From Cycas panzhihuaensis (Eukaryota > Cycadophyta), in the NCBI GenBank assembly GCA_023213395.1, contig CM041465.1:111421741-111485740 (forward strand): a DNA stretch of 64,000 bases, written 5' to 3'. The translations under genes and the position numbers were made by a program. The notes beneath the pieces are model-generated. The model searched no databases. It saw nothing but the letters and a program-made list of their open reading frames with translations, and had not been told where the DNA came from. Below are positions 33,161 through 43,817 of the stretch, in pieces; the stretch's first letter is position 1, and every line of letters starts with the position of its first letter.

Positions 33161-34554
33161 CTTTTCAGATATTACATACTGTATGGCCAAAATGCTACTT
33201 GAATTTTGCTAAAATCCTCAAAAAGTATGACCTAAAAGGATATATTTTAAACTCATTTTCACATATTTTAAATTAACATAAAAACCTTTTTCCATCAGAA
33301 CTTAATCCAATAGACCAAATGCTTCTAAAATTTTCATAAAAACTTTGTGAATTCATACATGTAACTAACCTTATTTTGAGTTATTTATTGACTTGGATTC
33401 CTGAGGATTTGAGTTACTAAAATGTTTGTAGAATAGTTGGAGCACATCCTAGATTTTCCTCTCAAAACACTCATCTCATAGATTTTATCATAGATTTCTT
33501 AAAAAAAAAAAGGCTCAAAATCATGTATTTTAAATCCTTTCTTACATTTAAAAATATGAAGTAAAAGAAGAATGCTAATTATTTATTTGTCATACCTTCC
33601 TACTTCTCCTATCATCCTTACATTTAGATCGTTTAATTTTTTTGAAAAAAAGGATCATTAAAAAAAAAAAAAAAAAGAGCATTGTATTGTATTATATGTT
33701 TATTTGTCCTTTATGTATGTTTTATAAAGGCTAGAATGGAGTGGAGATTTATATTTGTTGTAAGTCTTGAAATCCATGGGGATAATAAACTTTATTTTGA
33801 GCTAATTTTTCTTACTATTTTCATTTAATCAAAAGTGTATCTTAGTTGTATATTAGGTGTTTTATTTGCTTCTTCTAGTTATGACATAGGTCAGGGTTCA
33901 TTCTTCTACCAAAAGGGGGAGATCATTGCCTTTCTACCTATGTTTGATCTCCAAATGAAAGAGGTAGTCTTATGACTTCAAGCAAATCAAGTCCTCTAAT
34001 CCATATTCTAAATATGATAATGAGGGGCATTTATTTTCACCACGTGCTTACACATGGGGTGTTGATAGTCAAGTGGACCTCATTTATCTCATTAAGAGTT
34101 GTGACCTCTTTCTCTTTCACCTCATAGAGCAAAAGGTTTGTTAGAGTTAGATGTAAGCACTACCAAGTCATCTTATACTTGTGTGAGTTGGGTCACCAGT
34201 AATGATGAATCCTAACCATCTTATTCATTAACAGATATATTGTATGATATTGATTCCTTTAGACCTCTCACTCTAGTTAGTACTTTCCCCTATTATTCTA
34301 AATTAAGTTTGTTAAATTAGGGTGATTTAGGAGTTAGGATTAGGATAAGTTAATCTAGATTTTGAGGGGATTAATTATGTAAGTTACGCATGTAGAAGTA
34401 TTTGTATCTGAGCATATACATGCTAATGACTCCCTCACACTCTAATGAACTTTATTAAGTGTTATTTAATCCTTATATAGACATTTGCTATTAGATACAT
34501 TAATCTCATCTTAATGCTTTCATCTTGTTAGCAATTTATTCTCTTAGTTACTTT
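33161..34554. other. Unassigned AT-rich DNA, possible copia remnant
   Basis: No gene recognised. ACCAAAAGGGGGAGATCATTG at about 33908-33930 looks like a copia polypurine tract beside an LTR start, but no LTR pair could be traced. Poly-A/T runs at 33500 and 33660. Confidence 0.4.
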
Positions 34555-34841
34555 TTAGAGTAGCAGAGATAGAGCAGAGTAGTAAATACATTAATCCATA
34601 TTCAGAAAATAATCAACAAATTTCATTTTATAATGGTATTAAGAAACACCAGGGTATTACACCCTTGATATTTATAGTTTAGGAGGTTGACTAGAGCCTG
34701 TATCAACTAACATAATTTAAAATAAAAAATATAATAAAATACTAAATGAAATAATATATACCTTTATCTATTAATGGTTGCAACAACTAATACAACCTAC
34801 TTAGATAATTTTAATAAATAGTAATGAACATTAAGCTAACA
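34555..34841 (-). repeat. 3' LTR of copia-A
   Basis: 287 bp; on the - strand starts TGTTAGCTTAATGTTCATTA. Shares AACACCAGGGTA.TACACCCTTGA and many other blocks with 43525-43812. The terminal CA has become AA. Confidence 0.85.
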
Positions 34842-35628
34842 TTCTCTCCATAATGTTCATTATATATAACTCTAATATGTTCTTTGAATTTTTAGAACTT
34901 GTGCTTTCAAAAGACCCTAAGGAATATAGTTGCTACTTATTCCTTTGTTTTGTAATATATCAGTTTAATATCACCATCTTGTATTGATGCCTTTGTAATG
35001 TAGGCCTCTTTAAGAATGTGAGGCTCGTATGGTTCCCAAACTTGACTTAGTAGGGTAAAATAGACCATATTGGAGCATGTAAGTGTCTTTTCAAGGTTAA
35101 TGCCAAGCATATTTGTTGGTTGACCTTAGTCTTTCTCAATCTTTACCTTGTAAAGATCATCTTTTTGTTGAAGTCATTTAGGTCAATGGAATGTACAACA
35201 TTGTTATCCTATTCTTATATTTTTTTCATTGATAGTAGGTCTTTATGCAACGTGTCATCAATATATCTAGTTTCCTTTAATTCACTAATAATAGAGACAA
35301 CAACCTTTTCAATAGTTGTGGCTCCTCCATGAATCATTTTTAAGGTGCCCCATGCCTCTTTAGACATGGTCATTTCACTTATACCAGAGAATATATGGTC
35401 ATCTAAGGTATAAAATATTAATGTTAATGCTTCATTATCTTTCTACATACTTTTTTTAAAGGTTTGTTCCCCATTCCAAGTAGCATGATCACCTAAATCA
35501 ATATAACCATCCTTTACAAATTCCTAAATATTTTCAGCAATAAAAAATGATTTCATCAATTAACTCCAAAGTGGAAAGTTAATTCCATCAAATATAGGTA
35601 TTATCATGTCATCAAGACTTGTTGCCAT
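34842..35628 (-). pseudogene. Copia-A gag (DUF4219/UBN2 type)
   Basis: Starts at the ATG complementary to 35628-35626 (MATSLDDMIIPIFDGINF). PLWS, MKSFFIAENI, EFVKDGYIDLGDH, KDNEALTLIFYTLDDHIFSG and SKEAWGTLK are the standard copia gag blocks; the second half corresponds to UBN2. Copia-5 gag has the same start (MATSFYNMIIPKFNG) and KKDNEALTLIFYALKDHIF. The reading decays after about 200 codons and meets the 3' LTR without zinc knuckle or protease. Stops replace Trp and Gln codons. Confidence 0.85.
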
Positions 35629-37675
35629 TATGTTTTTAAAAATAAAGTCTCATTCATAAGTTTCCAAAGTATAGTTTTGAAATAATATATCATATTCTCT
35701 AAAAAGATTACTAGGATCTAAGTTTATGTGTCTTCAAGGAAACCATTAGTTGTTATTCTATCTAATGGCACCTACCAATAAGAGGTAAATTAGGGACTTA
35801 ATATACTAGTACGCAAGCACTAGGCTCTATATACCTTAGTGTGTAAGCTATAAAGAAGGTATAAGACCCCCCTGACTTGTTGACCTACCTACATTAGATT
35901 TATACCTAGCGATATATCTATTAGTGATGTCTTAACAATGAAAGGTATTCACCCTCTCCAAGTCTAACATTGGTCTCCAAACTCTAAAAAAAAAAGGTTT
36001 CTCACCTCAACCTACCACCTAATACACCCGATATCTAATGGTATTCCTCATCTAATATAAGTAGGCTAAGGGCATATGCATGGTGTTAACTTCAAGGGTC
36101 TTAATCGTTCCCCTTGCAAGGCTAGAAAATAGGAGGTTCTTTCAGGAGTTAATCTTGTTTAATGTAAAAATATATTTTATTATGATATTACTTAGTAAAT
36201 AAGGTTCCTTCATAATCAAGAAACGAAAATAACTTGATAATAAGATGAATATATTTCTTTAAATGAAATCAATATAAGATTAATACACCTTTTTGAATGA
36301 AATATACATGAAATAAGCAAGCTTTTAAAATGATGCAAATAAGCCACAAAATAGTATGAAATGAAAAGGAAATAAAATAGTCTTAGATTGAACTTATAAA
36401 CATGCAATAAGATGCACTCTATATGAAATTTTAAATGTAATAGAGGAACCTTAGTTGATATTTGAAATAAACTTTAATAAAGATACAAGATGATTAATAG
36501 ATTATGAGCAAAGTAAGCCTAATATGAGCTTTAACACAAAGATGAATAAGCTAAAGATGAACTTAAAATAAATAAGCAACAAATGCACTTTATATAAGCC
36601 TTTTAAGATGCAAGAAAATAGCCTTGAATGCCCTTTGAAATATACTTTTAAAAGGAAGCAAGTTGACCCTTAAAATAAGTAAAATAAGTTTAATATGAGC
36701 CTTAAAATAAAAAGTTAAACAAAGAGATGAAATAACAACTTTAAAATAAAGTTATTTATGGTTTAGAAAGCACTAGTTTATGAAAAATGGCAACCAAAGA
36801 TATTTTTCTCCTTCAAGAGGCCAAATTTAACTAAAACTGCAAAAAAAGAAGAAAAAGTAAACCTCTAAAAATTAAGTGAAATCAGTCAAACATCAATTAG
36901 TATCTCAATAAAATGTAAATAGTCTTGAATGGAAAAATTAAATAACTTTAAAATGCTAAAAAAGGATTAGACTTAGGTCAAATGTAAGGGATAATTTTAG
37001 TAGACTTAAATTCATACAAGGCAGCCTCAAATCATAATAAAAAAAACTTTAGTATGTGGATCATCAAATTATCTTTGTAATGAATCCAATTGTTCCAAAA
37101 ACAAACTCCTAAATCAAAAGTTATAGCCAAAACCATGAGAAGACCCCCTAATGGAAAAATATTAAATTAAGGGGGGGGGTGGGTGTTAATCCCCTTTAAA
37201 CTGGGTCCCTTGGTCAGCGAGAGGGCTCAAATGACTAGCCATTAGCCTACAATAGAGGGCTAGTAGACTTTAAAGTTTATGAAAAATAGTTCATTCTTTT
37301 AAAAACCAAAATAATTAAAAATAGTCTCAAAAATTCTAAATATGAGCCATAGAACATGGTTATATGGGGGATAAAGAGACCATTGTTGGTGGCTAAAGGG
37401 CCATAACTTGAAAAGATATCAAGAATATTTAAATTTAATTCAACTTTATTAAACTTTATAAAATAAAATAAATTAAAAATTAATAAAATGACATATTCAA
37501 CCTGCATATATCTACGCACAAGTACAAGGTAGCTTCATGGAGCTTGATCCACTTATGCAGACCACATATCATTATGAAATTTTAAGGGAGGTTAGATCTA
37601 TTACCTAGCTAGGTGCCAATCAATTTTCATTGAGAATAGAGGCCTACATATCAAGAATGAAGTAGCATAAGCTAG
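35629..37675 (-). other. Copia-A leader, gag-proximal part
   Basis: No supported ORF. The 0.5 kb next to gag (35629-36130) matches 56036-56535 of copia-5 closely, including the palindrome CCTTGCAAGG at 36112-36121. Further out, 36200-36780 is built of loosely repeated AAGCTCAT/TTTAAAA words, as is 55500-56000 of copia-5; and 37100-37260 matches 52690-52930. A G run sits at 37171-37179. Confidence 0.65.
37671..37675 (+). repeat. Target-site duplication (left) of copia-3, GCTAG
   Basis: GCTAG precedes the 5' LTR and is repeated at 42837-42841. Confidence 0.93.
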
Positions 37676-37898
37676 TGTTAGAGGTAATGCTTTATCTAAT
37701 GTTTCAAAGGGTCATTAATAAACCCTTAGTTATGTAATTCACATATGTTAATATGACAAGTGTCATGATCTTAGAAGTTAGTTTCAAAACCTACCATAAT
37801 GATTATAAATCTCCTTGTATATTTAAGAATTCATCTCATTAATGAGAATTAGTTCAGTTGTACTCATCAACCTTCTACTCCTTTGAATTAAATCAACA
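37676..37898 (+). repeat. 5' LTR of copia-3
   Basis: TGTTAGAGGTAATG...AATCAACA; TATAAAT at about 37804. Followed directly by the primer site. Confidence 0.95.
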
Positions 37899-37913
37899 TG
37901 GTATCAGATTAGG
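37899..37913 (+). promoter_or_regulatory. Primer binding site of copia-3
   Basis: TGGTATCAGATTAGG, tRNA-iMet type, starts directly after the LTR. Confidence 0.88.
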
Positions 37914-37948
37914 TTTGACTGCTCATTCAGAGGAAGAAGACTTAATCA

Positions 37949-39480
37949 ATGGAGACCAATTCAAGGGTTCAAGGAGAAGACAAGTCTAAAAGGACTCTCT
38001 GGTATGAAGACATTGCATTAATTACCTGTGTATAGAACTATATAGATATTGTACAGACATGAAAATTTTAAAGTTCTCAGAATACAACATAATTTAGTGG
38101 GGAGGTAGATTTGAACATGCCCATCAATATTGTCAACTAGCGTGAAGGAGTTTAAAGTCATTTTGAGGCCCATATTAAGCAAAAACTAATTTGCATAGGT
38201 TTGGAACATCTGTAATCAATTCAAAGAAAAATTTTGATTAATTCCAGGTAAAATCCAGTGTAATTTATTTCTTTATTACTAAGAGACTCAAGCTTGCTTT
38301 GTGTGATTTTATGGAGTATTTTTGAATATTTGAACAAAATCATGATCAAACCCTGGACACCCATCCTGTCTTTTGAGGCTATTTTCTTGTGTTTGGAAGC
38401 CTGCTTTTAAAAACTGACTTCATATCTATACTCATGATAAAAAGACCTCTCTTTTGAGGTATCATTTACTCAGATCCATACACTTAGGGTTTTGTATAGA
38501 AATTTATATAATTATATAGTCTAACATATCTGGAACACTTTCTTATCATTATTAATCACAGCACTAGTCCATGGATTACTTGAGCAAGATAAACTCACTG
38601 ATATTAATTATCATATCTAGAAAATAAAGATTGAAACTCTTCTTAGGGCTAGGAATGCTCAGAATATTGCTCTTGGCATAGAAACTATGTTGAATGATGT
38701 AAGTACTATTTTACCCAGTTGGCTTGAAAGAGATAATATGGGAGTAATCATTCTTAAAGTGTCAGTTTCAGACACTCTCTTGCTATGTGTGGAAAAATTG
38801 AATTCCACCTCAGTCATCTGGAAGTGTTTTAAAAATATTTTTGGCCAAAAAAATAAAGCTCAAATATTTTCCTTAAAAGAAGAGTTATATAACATGAAGG
38901 AACATGAAGCAATTATCGATTTCATAGATAAGGTTACTTCTCTAAAAAACTATCTCTTAAGTGCTACATAAATTCTACCTAAATCAAAACTCATTCAAAT
39001 GGTAGCTAGCAAATTACCAAAATCTTTTAATGTAACCATCAATACTATTATAAATAGTAATCAAATTGATGGAATAACACTACATGAGTTGATTGGAATA
39101 TTGTTGAGGTAAGAGCAGAGAAACAAGCGATATGAAGACTCAACAGATGCCTTTGCCTCCAAACTAAATTTGGGACCTAGAGGATGAAGCTAATCATATG
39201 GAAGTGGATGAAGTCTAGATTCTAGAAGTTATTCTCATGGCCATTATCAAGATACCAAAGGACATGGATAAGGTAGAGACTCCAAAATATGGTTCAACTC
39301 TCATAAGCCTAGACACTTCAATAATAATTATAGAGCATTTGATGTGTGTTATCATTACAGATAGCTAGGATACTATCCCTATCAGTGTCCTCAAAGGAGG
39401 GAAGATATTTAGAGAGGGAAAAGACTAGTGGGCAGCTATATCAAAGAACGAGCTGATGAGGAAGAAGAAGAAATAGCATT
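37949..39480 (+). pseudogene. Copia-3 gag
   Basis: From the ATG at 37949 (METNSRVQGEDKSKRTLWYED). An open part at 38687-38971 has SATSVIWKCF-type copia gag sequence (NSTSVIWKCFKNIFG, EELYNMKEHEAIIDFIDKV). A worn zinc knuckle lies near 39345-39400 (CYHYR, GYYPYQC). Many stops and frame changes. Confidence 0.7.
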
Positions 39481-40110
39481 TGTGGTGGCATTGTTAGTAG
39501 GATTAAAAGAAACCGATACATGGTTTATCAACTTGGGAGGCTCATGACATATGATAAGTCAATAAGATTGGTTTAAGATTCTAAAACATTATGACATCAG
39601 CAAATTAGTAGAGTTAGGAGATGAGTATCCACTTGAAATTAAAGGAGTAGGTACTATCTTTGTTAATATATAAGGCAATATAAAGAAAATTGGAAATGTC
39701 TTACTGGTCCCTAATCTTAAAATGAATATTTTATCTATTTCATAACTTAGAAAAAAGGGGCTAAGAACTATGTTTGATGAAGAAGGACTGTGTCACATAT
39801 TAGACATGAAAAACAATGGAGAAATAATAGCAAAAGGTGTTAGGAGCAATGATCTATATAAGTTGATCTTAGATCCTATAATACCCAGTCCAGGTCTAAA
39901 AGTCTGTATTGTTGTGAATACTGATAATAAAATATGGCATTTGAAGTATAGGCATCTACTAATAGAAACATTAAAATAAATGAAACAATATGATATAGTA
40001 CATGGACTACCTCACATCTCTTCAGGAAATTTTATTTGTAAAGGATGCCAACTTGGAAAAAATCATAGACTACCATTTAAGGAAAGTAAATGGAGAGCAT
40101 AAAGCAAGTT
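39481..40110 (+). pseudogene. Copia-3 protease and pre-integrase
   Basis: DTWFINLGGS at 39516 is the worn protease active site (family: WxxDSGxS). IGNVLLVPNLKMNILSIS, then MFDEEGLCHILDMKNN and KIWHLKYRHLLIETLK (His-containing pre-integrase zinc region) and CKGCQLGKNHRLPF follow. Confidence 0.82.
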
Positions 40111-41157
40111 AGAATTAATTCACACAGAACTTTGTGGACCTTTTACTCCTCTTTTAATAAATGGTGACATGTATTTCTTAACTTTTATTGATGTTTGTAC
40201 TAGAAAAGTTTGGGTATACTTTCTGCATAATAAATTAGAAGTTTTTGAAATATTTAAGGAGTTTAAAGTAGAGGTAGAACTAAAGTCCAAGACTAAAATA
40301 AAGTGCATCAGATTTGATGTAGGGGGAGAATACATCTCCAATGAATTTTTGGCCTATTACAAGTGGAATGGGATATGGAGATAGGTTACTACACCCTATA
40401 GCCCATAATCCAATAAGGTCCTAAGAGAAAAAATAAAACCTTGATGTAGATGGCTCATAGTATGGTCTATAAAAAACAAGTTTTGAAGTTATATTGGATA
40501 GAAACAGTCAACATAACTTGCTACCTTATAAATAGGAGTCCAACTAAAACTTTAGAGAATGTCACACTTGAAGAAGCATATACAAGTAAAACACATGATG
40601 TTAGTTCACTTAAGGTATTTGGTAGTCAAGCCTATATACATATACTAGATAAGAAAAGGTTAAAAATTGATGCAAAAAGCATAGAATGCATCATGATATG
40701 ATATAGCAAGAACTCTAAGGCCTATAAATGCATTCATCTAAAAATAAACAAGATATATATTAGCTGAGATGTAGTTTTTAATGAAGAAAGTTTTGAATCT
40801 CAACCTTAAATCAAATTAATTAAGGAAATAAAGAACTCAAGTAGAGAAGTCTTCATGGCAGAAATGTTAGATATTACTATAGAAGATATACCATTGTTGG
40901 AGTCTTCTTCACCTCATATAGACTCATATGAAGAAGGTAGTTCAACACAAGAAGTAAAATCTTATCTGAAACACTCATAGGTAAGAGAAGTCTTAACAAA
41001 AGAAAAGACACTACCAAAATAATTCATCAAGACAATTGAAGAAGGAAGGAACATACTTGATCATAAAACACAAAGTCAAAAATGAAAAGCTTTACTTTAC
41101 TAAACTGAATCATAATCTTTTCATCAAGCTCAGGATCAACCAAAATGGAAGGAAGCT
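40111..41157 (+). pseudogene. Copia-3 integrase
   Basis: LELIHTELCGPFTP (first Asp position is Glu), MYFLTFIDVCTRKVWVYFL, IRFDVGGEYISNEF (second Asp region altered), then TCYLINRSPTKTLENVTLEE and LKVFGSQAYIHILDKKR of the C-terminal part. From about 40790 to 41157 is a worn linker toward RT. Confidence 0.87.
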
Positions 41158-42070
41158 ATGGATGTTGAGATAGACTCAATTTATAGGAATAAGATATGGG
41201 ACCTGGTAGAACTTCCTCTAGAAAAACCCATTATTAATTGCAAATCAGTATTCAAGGTTAAGGAAGGGGCCAATAGGAAAATGGAAAAATATAAAGCCCA
41301 ACTTATTGCAAAAGGGTATACCGAAATAGTTAGAATTGATTTTGAGGAAACCGTCTCTCTTATAGTAAAGTTAGATATAGTAAGAATTGTGATTGTACTT
41401 GTACGATTACATAATTAGAAAATCTTCTAATTAGATGTAAGGAGCACATTCCTAAATGGGGATCTTGAAGAAGATGTATATATGGAACAACTTGAAGGCT
41501 TCATTAAGAAAGGACGAGAACATTTGGTATGTAAGTTAAATAAAGCTCTGTATGGGCTAAAACAAGCCCCTCATGTATGGTATACTAAACTAGATCAACA
41601 TTTATATCATAATGGATTCCAATGTTGCAGCTCAAATTCTAGTCTATATACAAAAAGGATAGATGGTTTAATTACCATAATTTTTGTTTATGCAGATGAT
41701 ATGATACTTATATGGAATGATTATAAAATAATTATGGAAATAAAAGGGCAATTAGAAAATGAATTCAGAATGACTGATCCTGGTCCTATTAACTATTAGC
41801 TAGGATTAGAAGTAAGCTAGCAACAAGAATGCATTGCCCTCTCACAAAGTAAATACATAAAGGATATACTAATCAAATTTAGGATGATAAATTATAATTT
41901 ATGTGCAATGCCAATGGAAATCATTTGTAACTTGGTAGTACACAAATTAGAATCACCATTTGATAACACCTTATATAGACAACCAATTGGTAGCCTAATT
42001 TACCTCACAACCACTAGACCTAATATATGCAGAAACCAAGAGTAAGACATTCAAAGGTTGCTTGGAGAAT
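41158..42070 (+). pseudogene. Copia-3 reverse transcriptase
   Basis: MDVEIDSIYRNKIWDLVELP, FKVKEGANRKMEKYKAQLIA, KGYTEIVRIDFEET, STFLNGDLEEDVYMEQLEGF, LCKLNKALYGLKQAP-like block, and the catalytic IFVYADDMIL (41683-41712) with both aspartates kept. LYRQPIGSLIYLTTTRP ends the RT. Stops at 41416, 41428 and 41797. Confidence 0.93.
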
Positions 42071-42609
42071 ATTGAGATATCTACAGGGAACAATCTATCT
42101 AAAACTAATCTACTCATAAAAAGGATCAGCAGAACTCATAGGATATTATGACTTAGATTGTGCAAGTGATAAGGAGTAAAGGAAATCCACTAGTGGTTAC
42201 TGTTTCTTCTTAAGATGTATAGTAATTTCATGATGTAACAAAAAATAATCTACAGTTGCACTTTCCTTAACTAAAGTAGAATACAAAGTAGTAGTAACTG
42301 CAACTTATGAAGCAATCAAGCTTCAACAACTTCTAGTAGATCTGAATTAGCTACACACCTAAGCTACAACTTTATATTGTGATAATCAAAGTGCTATTAA
42401 ATTAACCAAGAATCCATTTTTTCATGCAAGAACCAAGCACATAGAAGTTCATCACCACTTCATAAGAAAAAAGGTTCACAATAAAGAAGATAAGCTGGAG
42501 TACTATCTCACAATAGAACAAACTTCAGATATATTAACAAAGTCATTAGGGAAAGAAAATTTTGAGCTTTTAAGAGATAAAATAGGATTAAGAGAGATAA
42601 AACATTAAG
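42071..42609 (+). pseudogene. Copia-3 RNase H
   Basis: Worn front part; the end is clear: LYCDNQSAIKLTKNPFFHAR, TKHIEVHHHFIRKKV, TIEQTSDILTKSLGKENFEL. TAA closes the frame near 42607, just before the purine tract. Confidence 0.85.
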
Positions 42610-42615
42610 AGAGAA

Positions 42616-42836
42616 TGTTAGAGGTAATGTTTTATCTAATGTTTGAAAGGGTCATTAATAAACCCTTAATTATGTAATTCACACATGTCAATGATAAGTA
42701 TTATGATCTTAGAAGTTAGTTTTAAAACCTACCATAACAGTTATAAGTCTCCTTCTATATTTAAGAATTCATTTAATTAATAAGAATTGGTTCAGTTCTA
42801 CTCATCAACCTTTTACTTCTTTGAATTAAATCAACA
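42616..42836 (+). repeat. 3' LTR of copia-3
   Basis: 221 bp, TGTTAGAGGTAATGTTTT...AATCAACA, followed by GCTAG (42837-42841). Confidence 0.95.
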
Positions 42837-42841
42837 GCTAG

Positions 42842-43510
42842 GTAGGTTGAGGAGGGAACATAAAGGTCAAACATTTGATCTAATCAATCAAAAGGAGCAC
42901 TAAAATTTCCTAAAAATTACACTATCTCAAGTGCAGGGGATGGGCACCCTGATTTATAAAATAATTTGAGAGAAAAACAATGAAAATTAAATTAAAAATA
43001 AGAAATTATGAACGAGTGGTGAGTTTTTCATAAATCTGCGAAGTGACTTCACTTCTGGGTGAGATTTCTCTTCAATCAATTAATGAAATTGCTTATCTTC
43101 TTTTATACTATAAAGTGGACTCAAAGAGGAATATAATGAGTAATTGTATATAGTAGTTTCAATTGTCTATTGATGTGCAACAATCTGTTGAAGTCTAGGT
43201 AAGCTAACTCAACCTAAAACTGAAGTAAGATGTTAAGAAAAAAAATTTAAAAATCTTCTCAAATCTTAAGAGACCTACTCCAAATTGTACTTGGAATAAA
43301 TATGATCGATATCTCTATAAAAACTAATCAAATTAGAGATTGCAAAGACCACGCAAAGTCATATAACTAAATAAAGGTGTGAAGTATTGAACAATAAAGA
43401 AGACCAAAAAATATTTCAAAAAATTAATTCAAAAACTGTATAACATAAGCTTAAACTTGTTAGTGATGCTAATAGTATTCATGTAGGCAATCTTCATACT
43501 CTCAAACCAT
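42842..43510 (-). other. Copia-A leader, primer-site-proximal part
   Basis: AT-rich, no supported ORF. Continues the leader that is interrupted by copia-3; together the leader is about 2.7 kb. Confidence 0.6.
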
Positions 43511-43522
43511 GCTTTGATACCA
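43511..43522 (-). promoter_or_regulatory. Primer binding site of copia-A
   Basis: The - strand reads TGGTATCAAAGC, tRNA-iMet type with one change, two bases from the LTR edge at 43525. Confidence 0.82.
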
Positions 43523-43524
43523 AA

Positions 43525-43812
43525 TGAAAGTAATGAAGATAGAGTAAAGTAGTAAATGCATTAATCTATATTAGGAAAATAATCAACAAATTTCATTTAA
43601 TAATGATAGAAAACACCAGGGTACTACACCCTTGATATTTATAGGTTGGGAGGCAAGTAGGAGCCTGCCTTAATTAACATAATTTAAAATTAGAAAAATA
43701 ATAGAACACCAAATAAAATACCTTTATCTGTTGATAGTTTGTGCACAACTAAAATGACTAGTGCGACCCACTTGCACACTCTTAATAAATGGTAATGAAC
43801 AGTAGGCTAATA
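43525..43812 (-). repeat. 5' LTR of copia-A
   Basis: 288 bp. On the - strand it contains CTATAAATATCAAGGG (43629-43646), a TATA box at the same place as in copia-5. Differs from the 3' LTR at a much higher rate than the copia-3 LTRs differ from each other, as expected for the older outer element. Confidence 0.87.
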
Positions 43813-43817
43813 ATTTT

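Larger units (their letters stand above)
37676..42836 (+). mobile_element. Copia-3: complete, decayed Ty1/copia element
   Basis: 5161 bp with 223- and 221-bp LTRs starting TGTTAGAGG and ending CAACA, perfect GCTAG duplications, primer site at 37899 and purine-rich AAGAGAGAA before the 3' LTR. Domain order is gag, protease, integrase, RT, RNase H. By eye the LTRs differ at about 21 positions, so it is younger than its host copia-A but not recent. Confidence 0.95.
34555..43812 (-). mobile_element. Copia-A: gag-only copia element, split by copia-3
   Basis: LTRs at 43525-43812 (5') and 34555-34841 (3'), with near-matching target duplications ACTTT (34550-34554) and ATTTT (43813-43817). Primer site on the - strand at 43511-43522, polypurine tract ATGGAGAGAA at 34842-34851. 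Without the inserted copia-3 it is about 4.1 kb and codes only for gag: protease, integrase, RT and RNase H are missing between gag and the 3' LTR. LTR, leader and gag are those of copia-5. Confidence 0.85.

Noticed and set aside
33161-34554. LTR element suggested by the AAAAGGGGGAGATCATTG purine tract
   Set aside because: No LTR pair, target duplication or coding block could be found around it.
35120-35332. 70-codon + strand ORF
   Set aside because: Antisense shadow of the copia-A gag.
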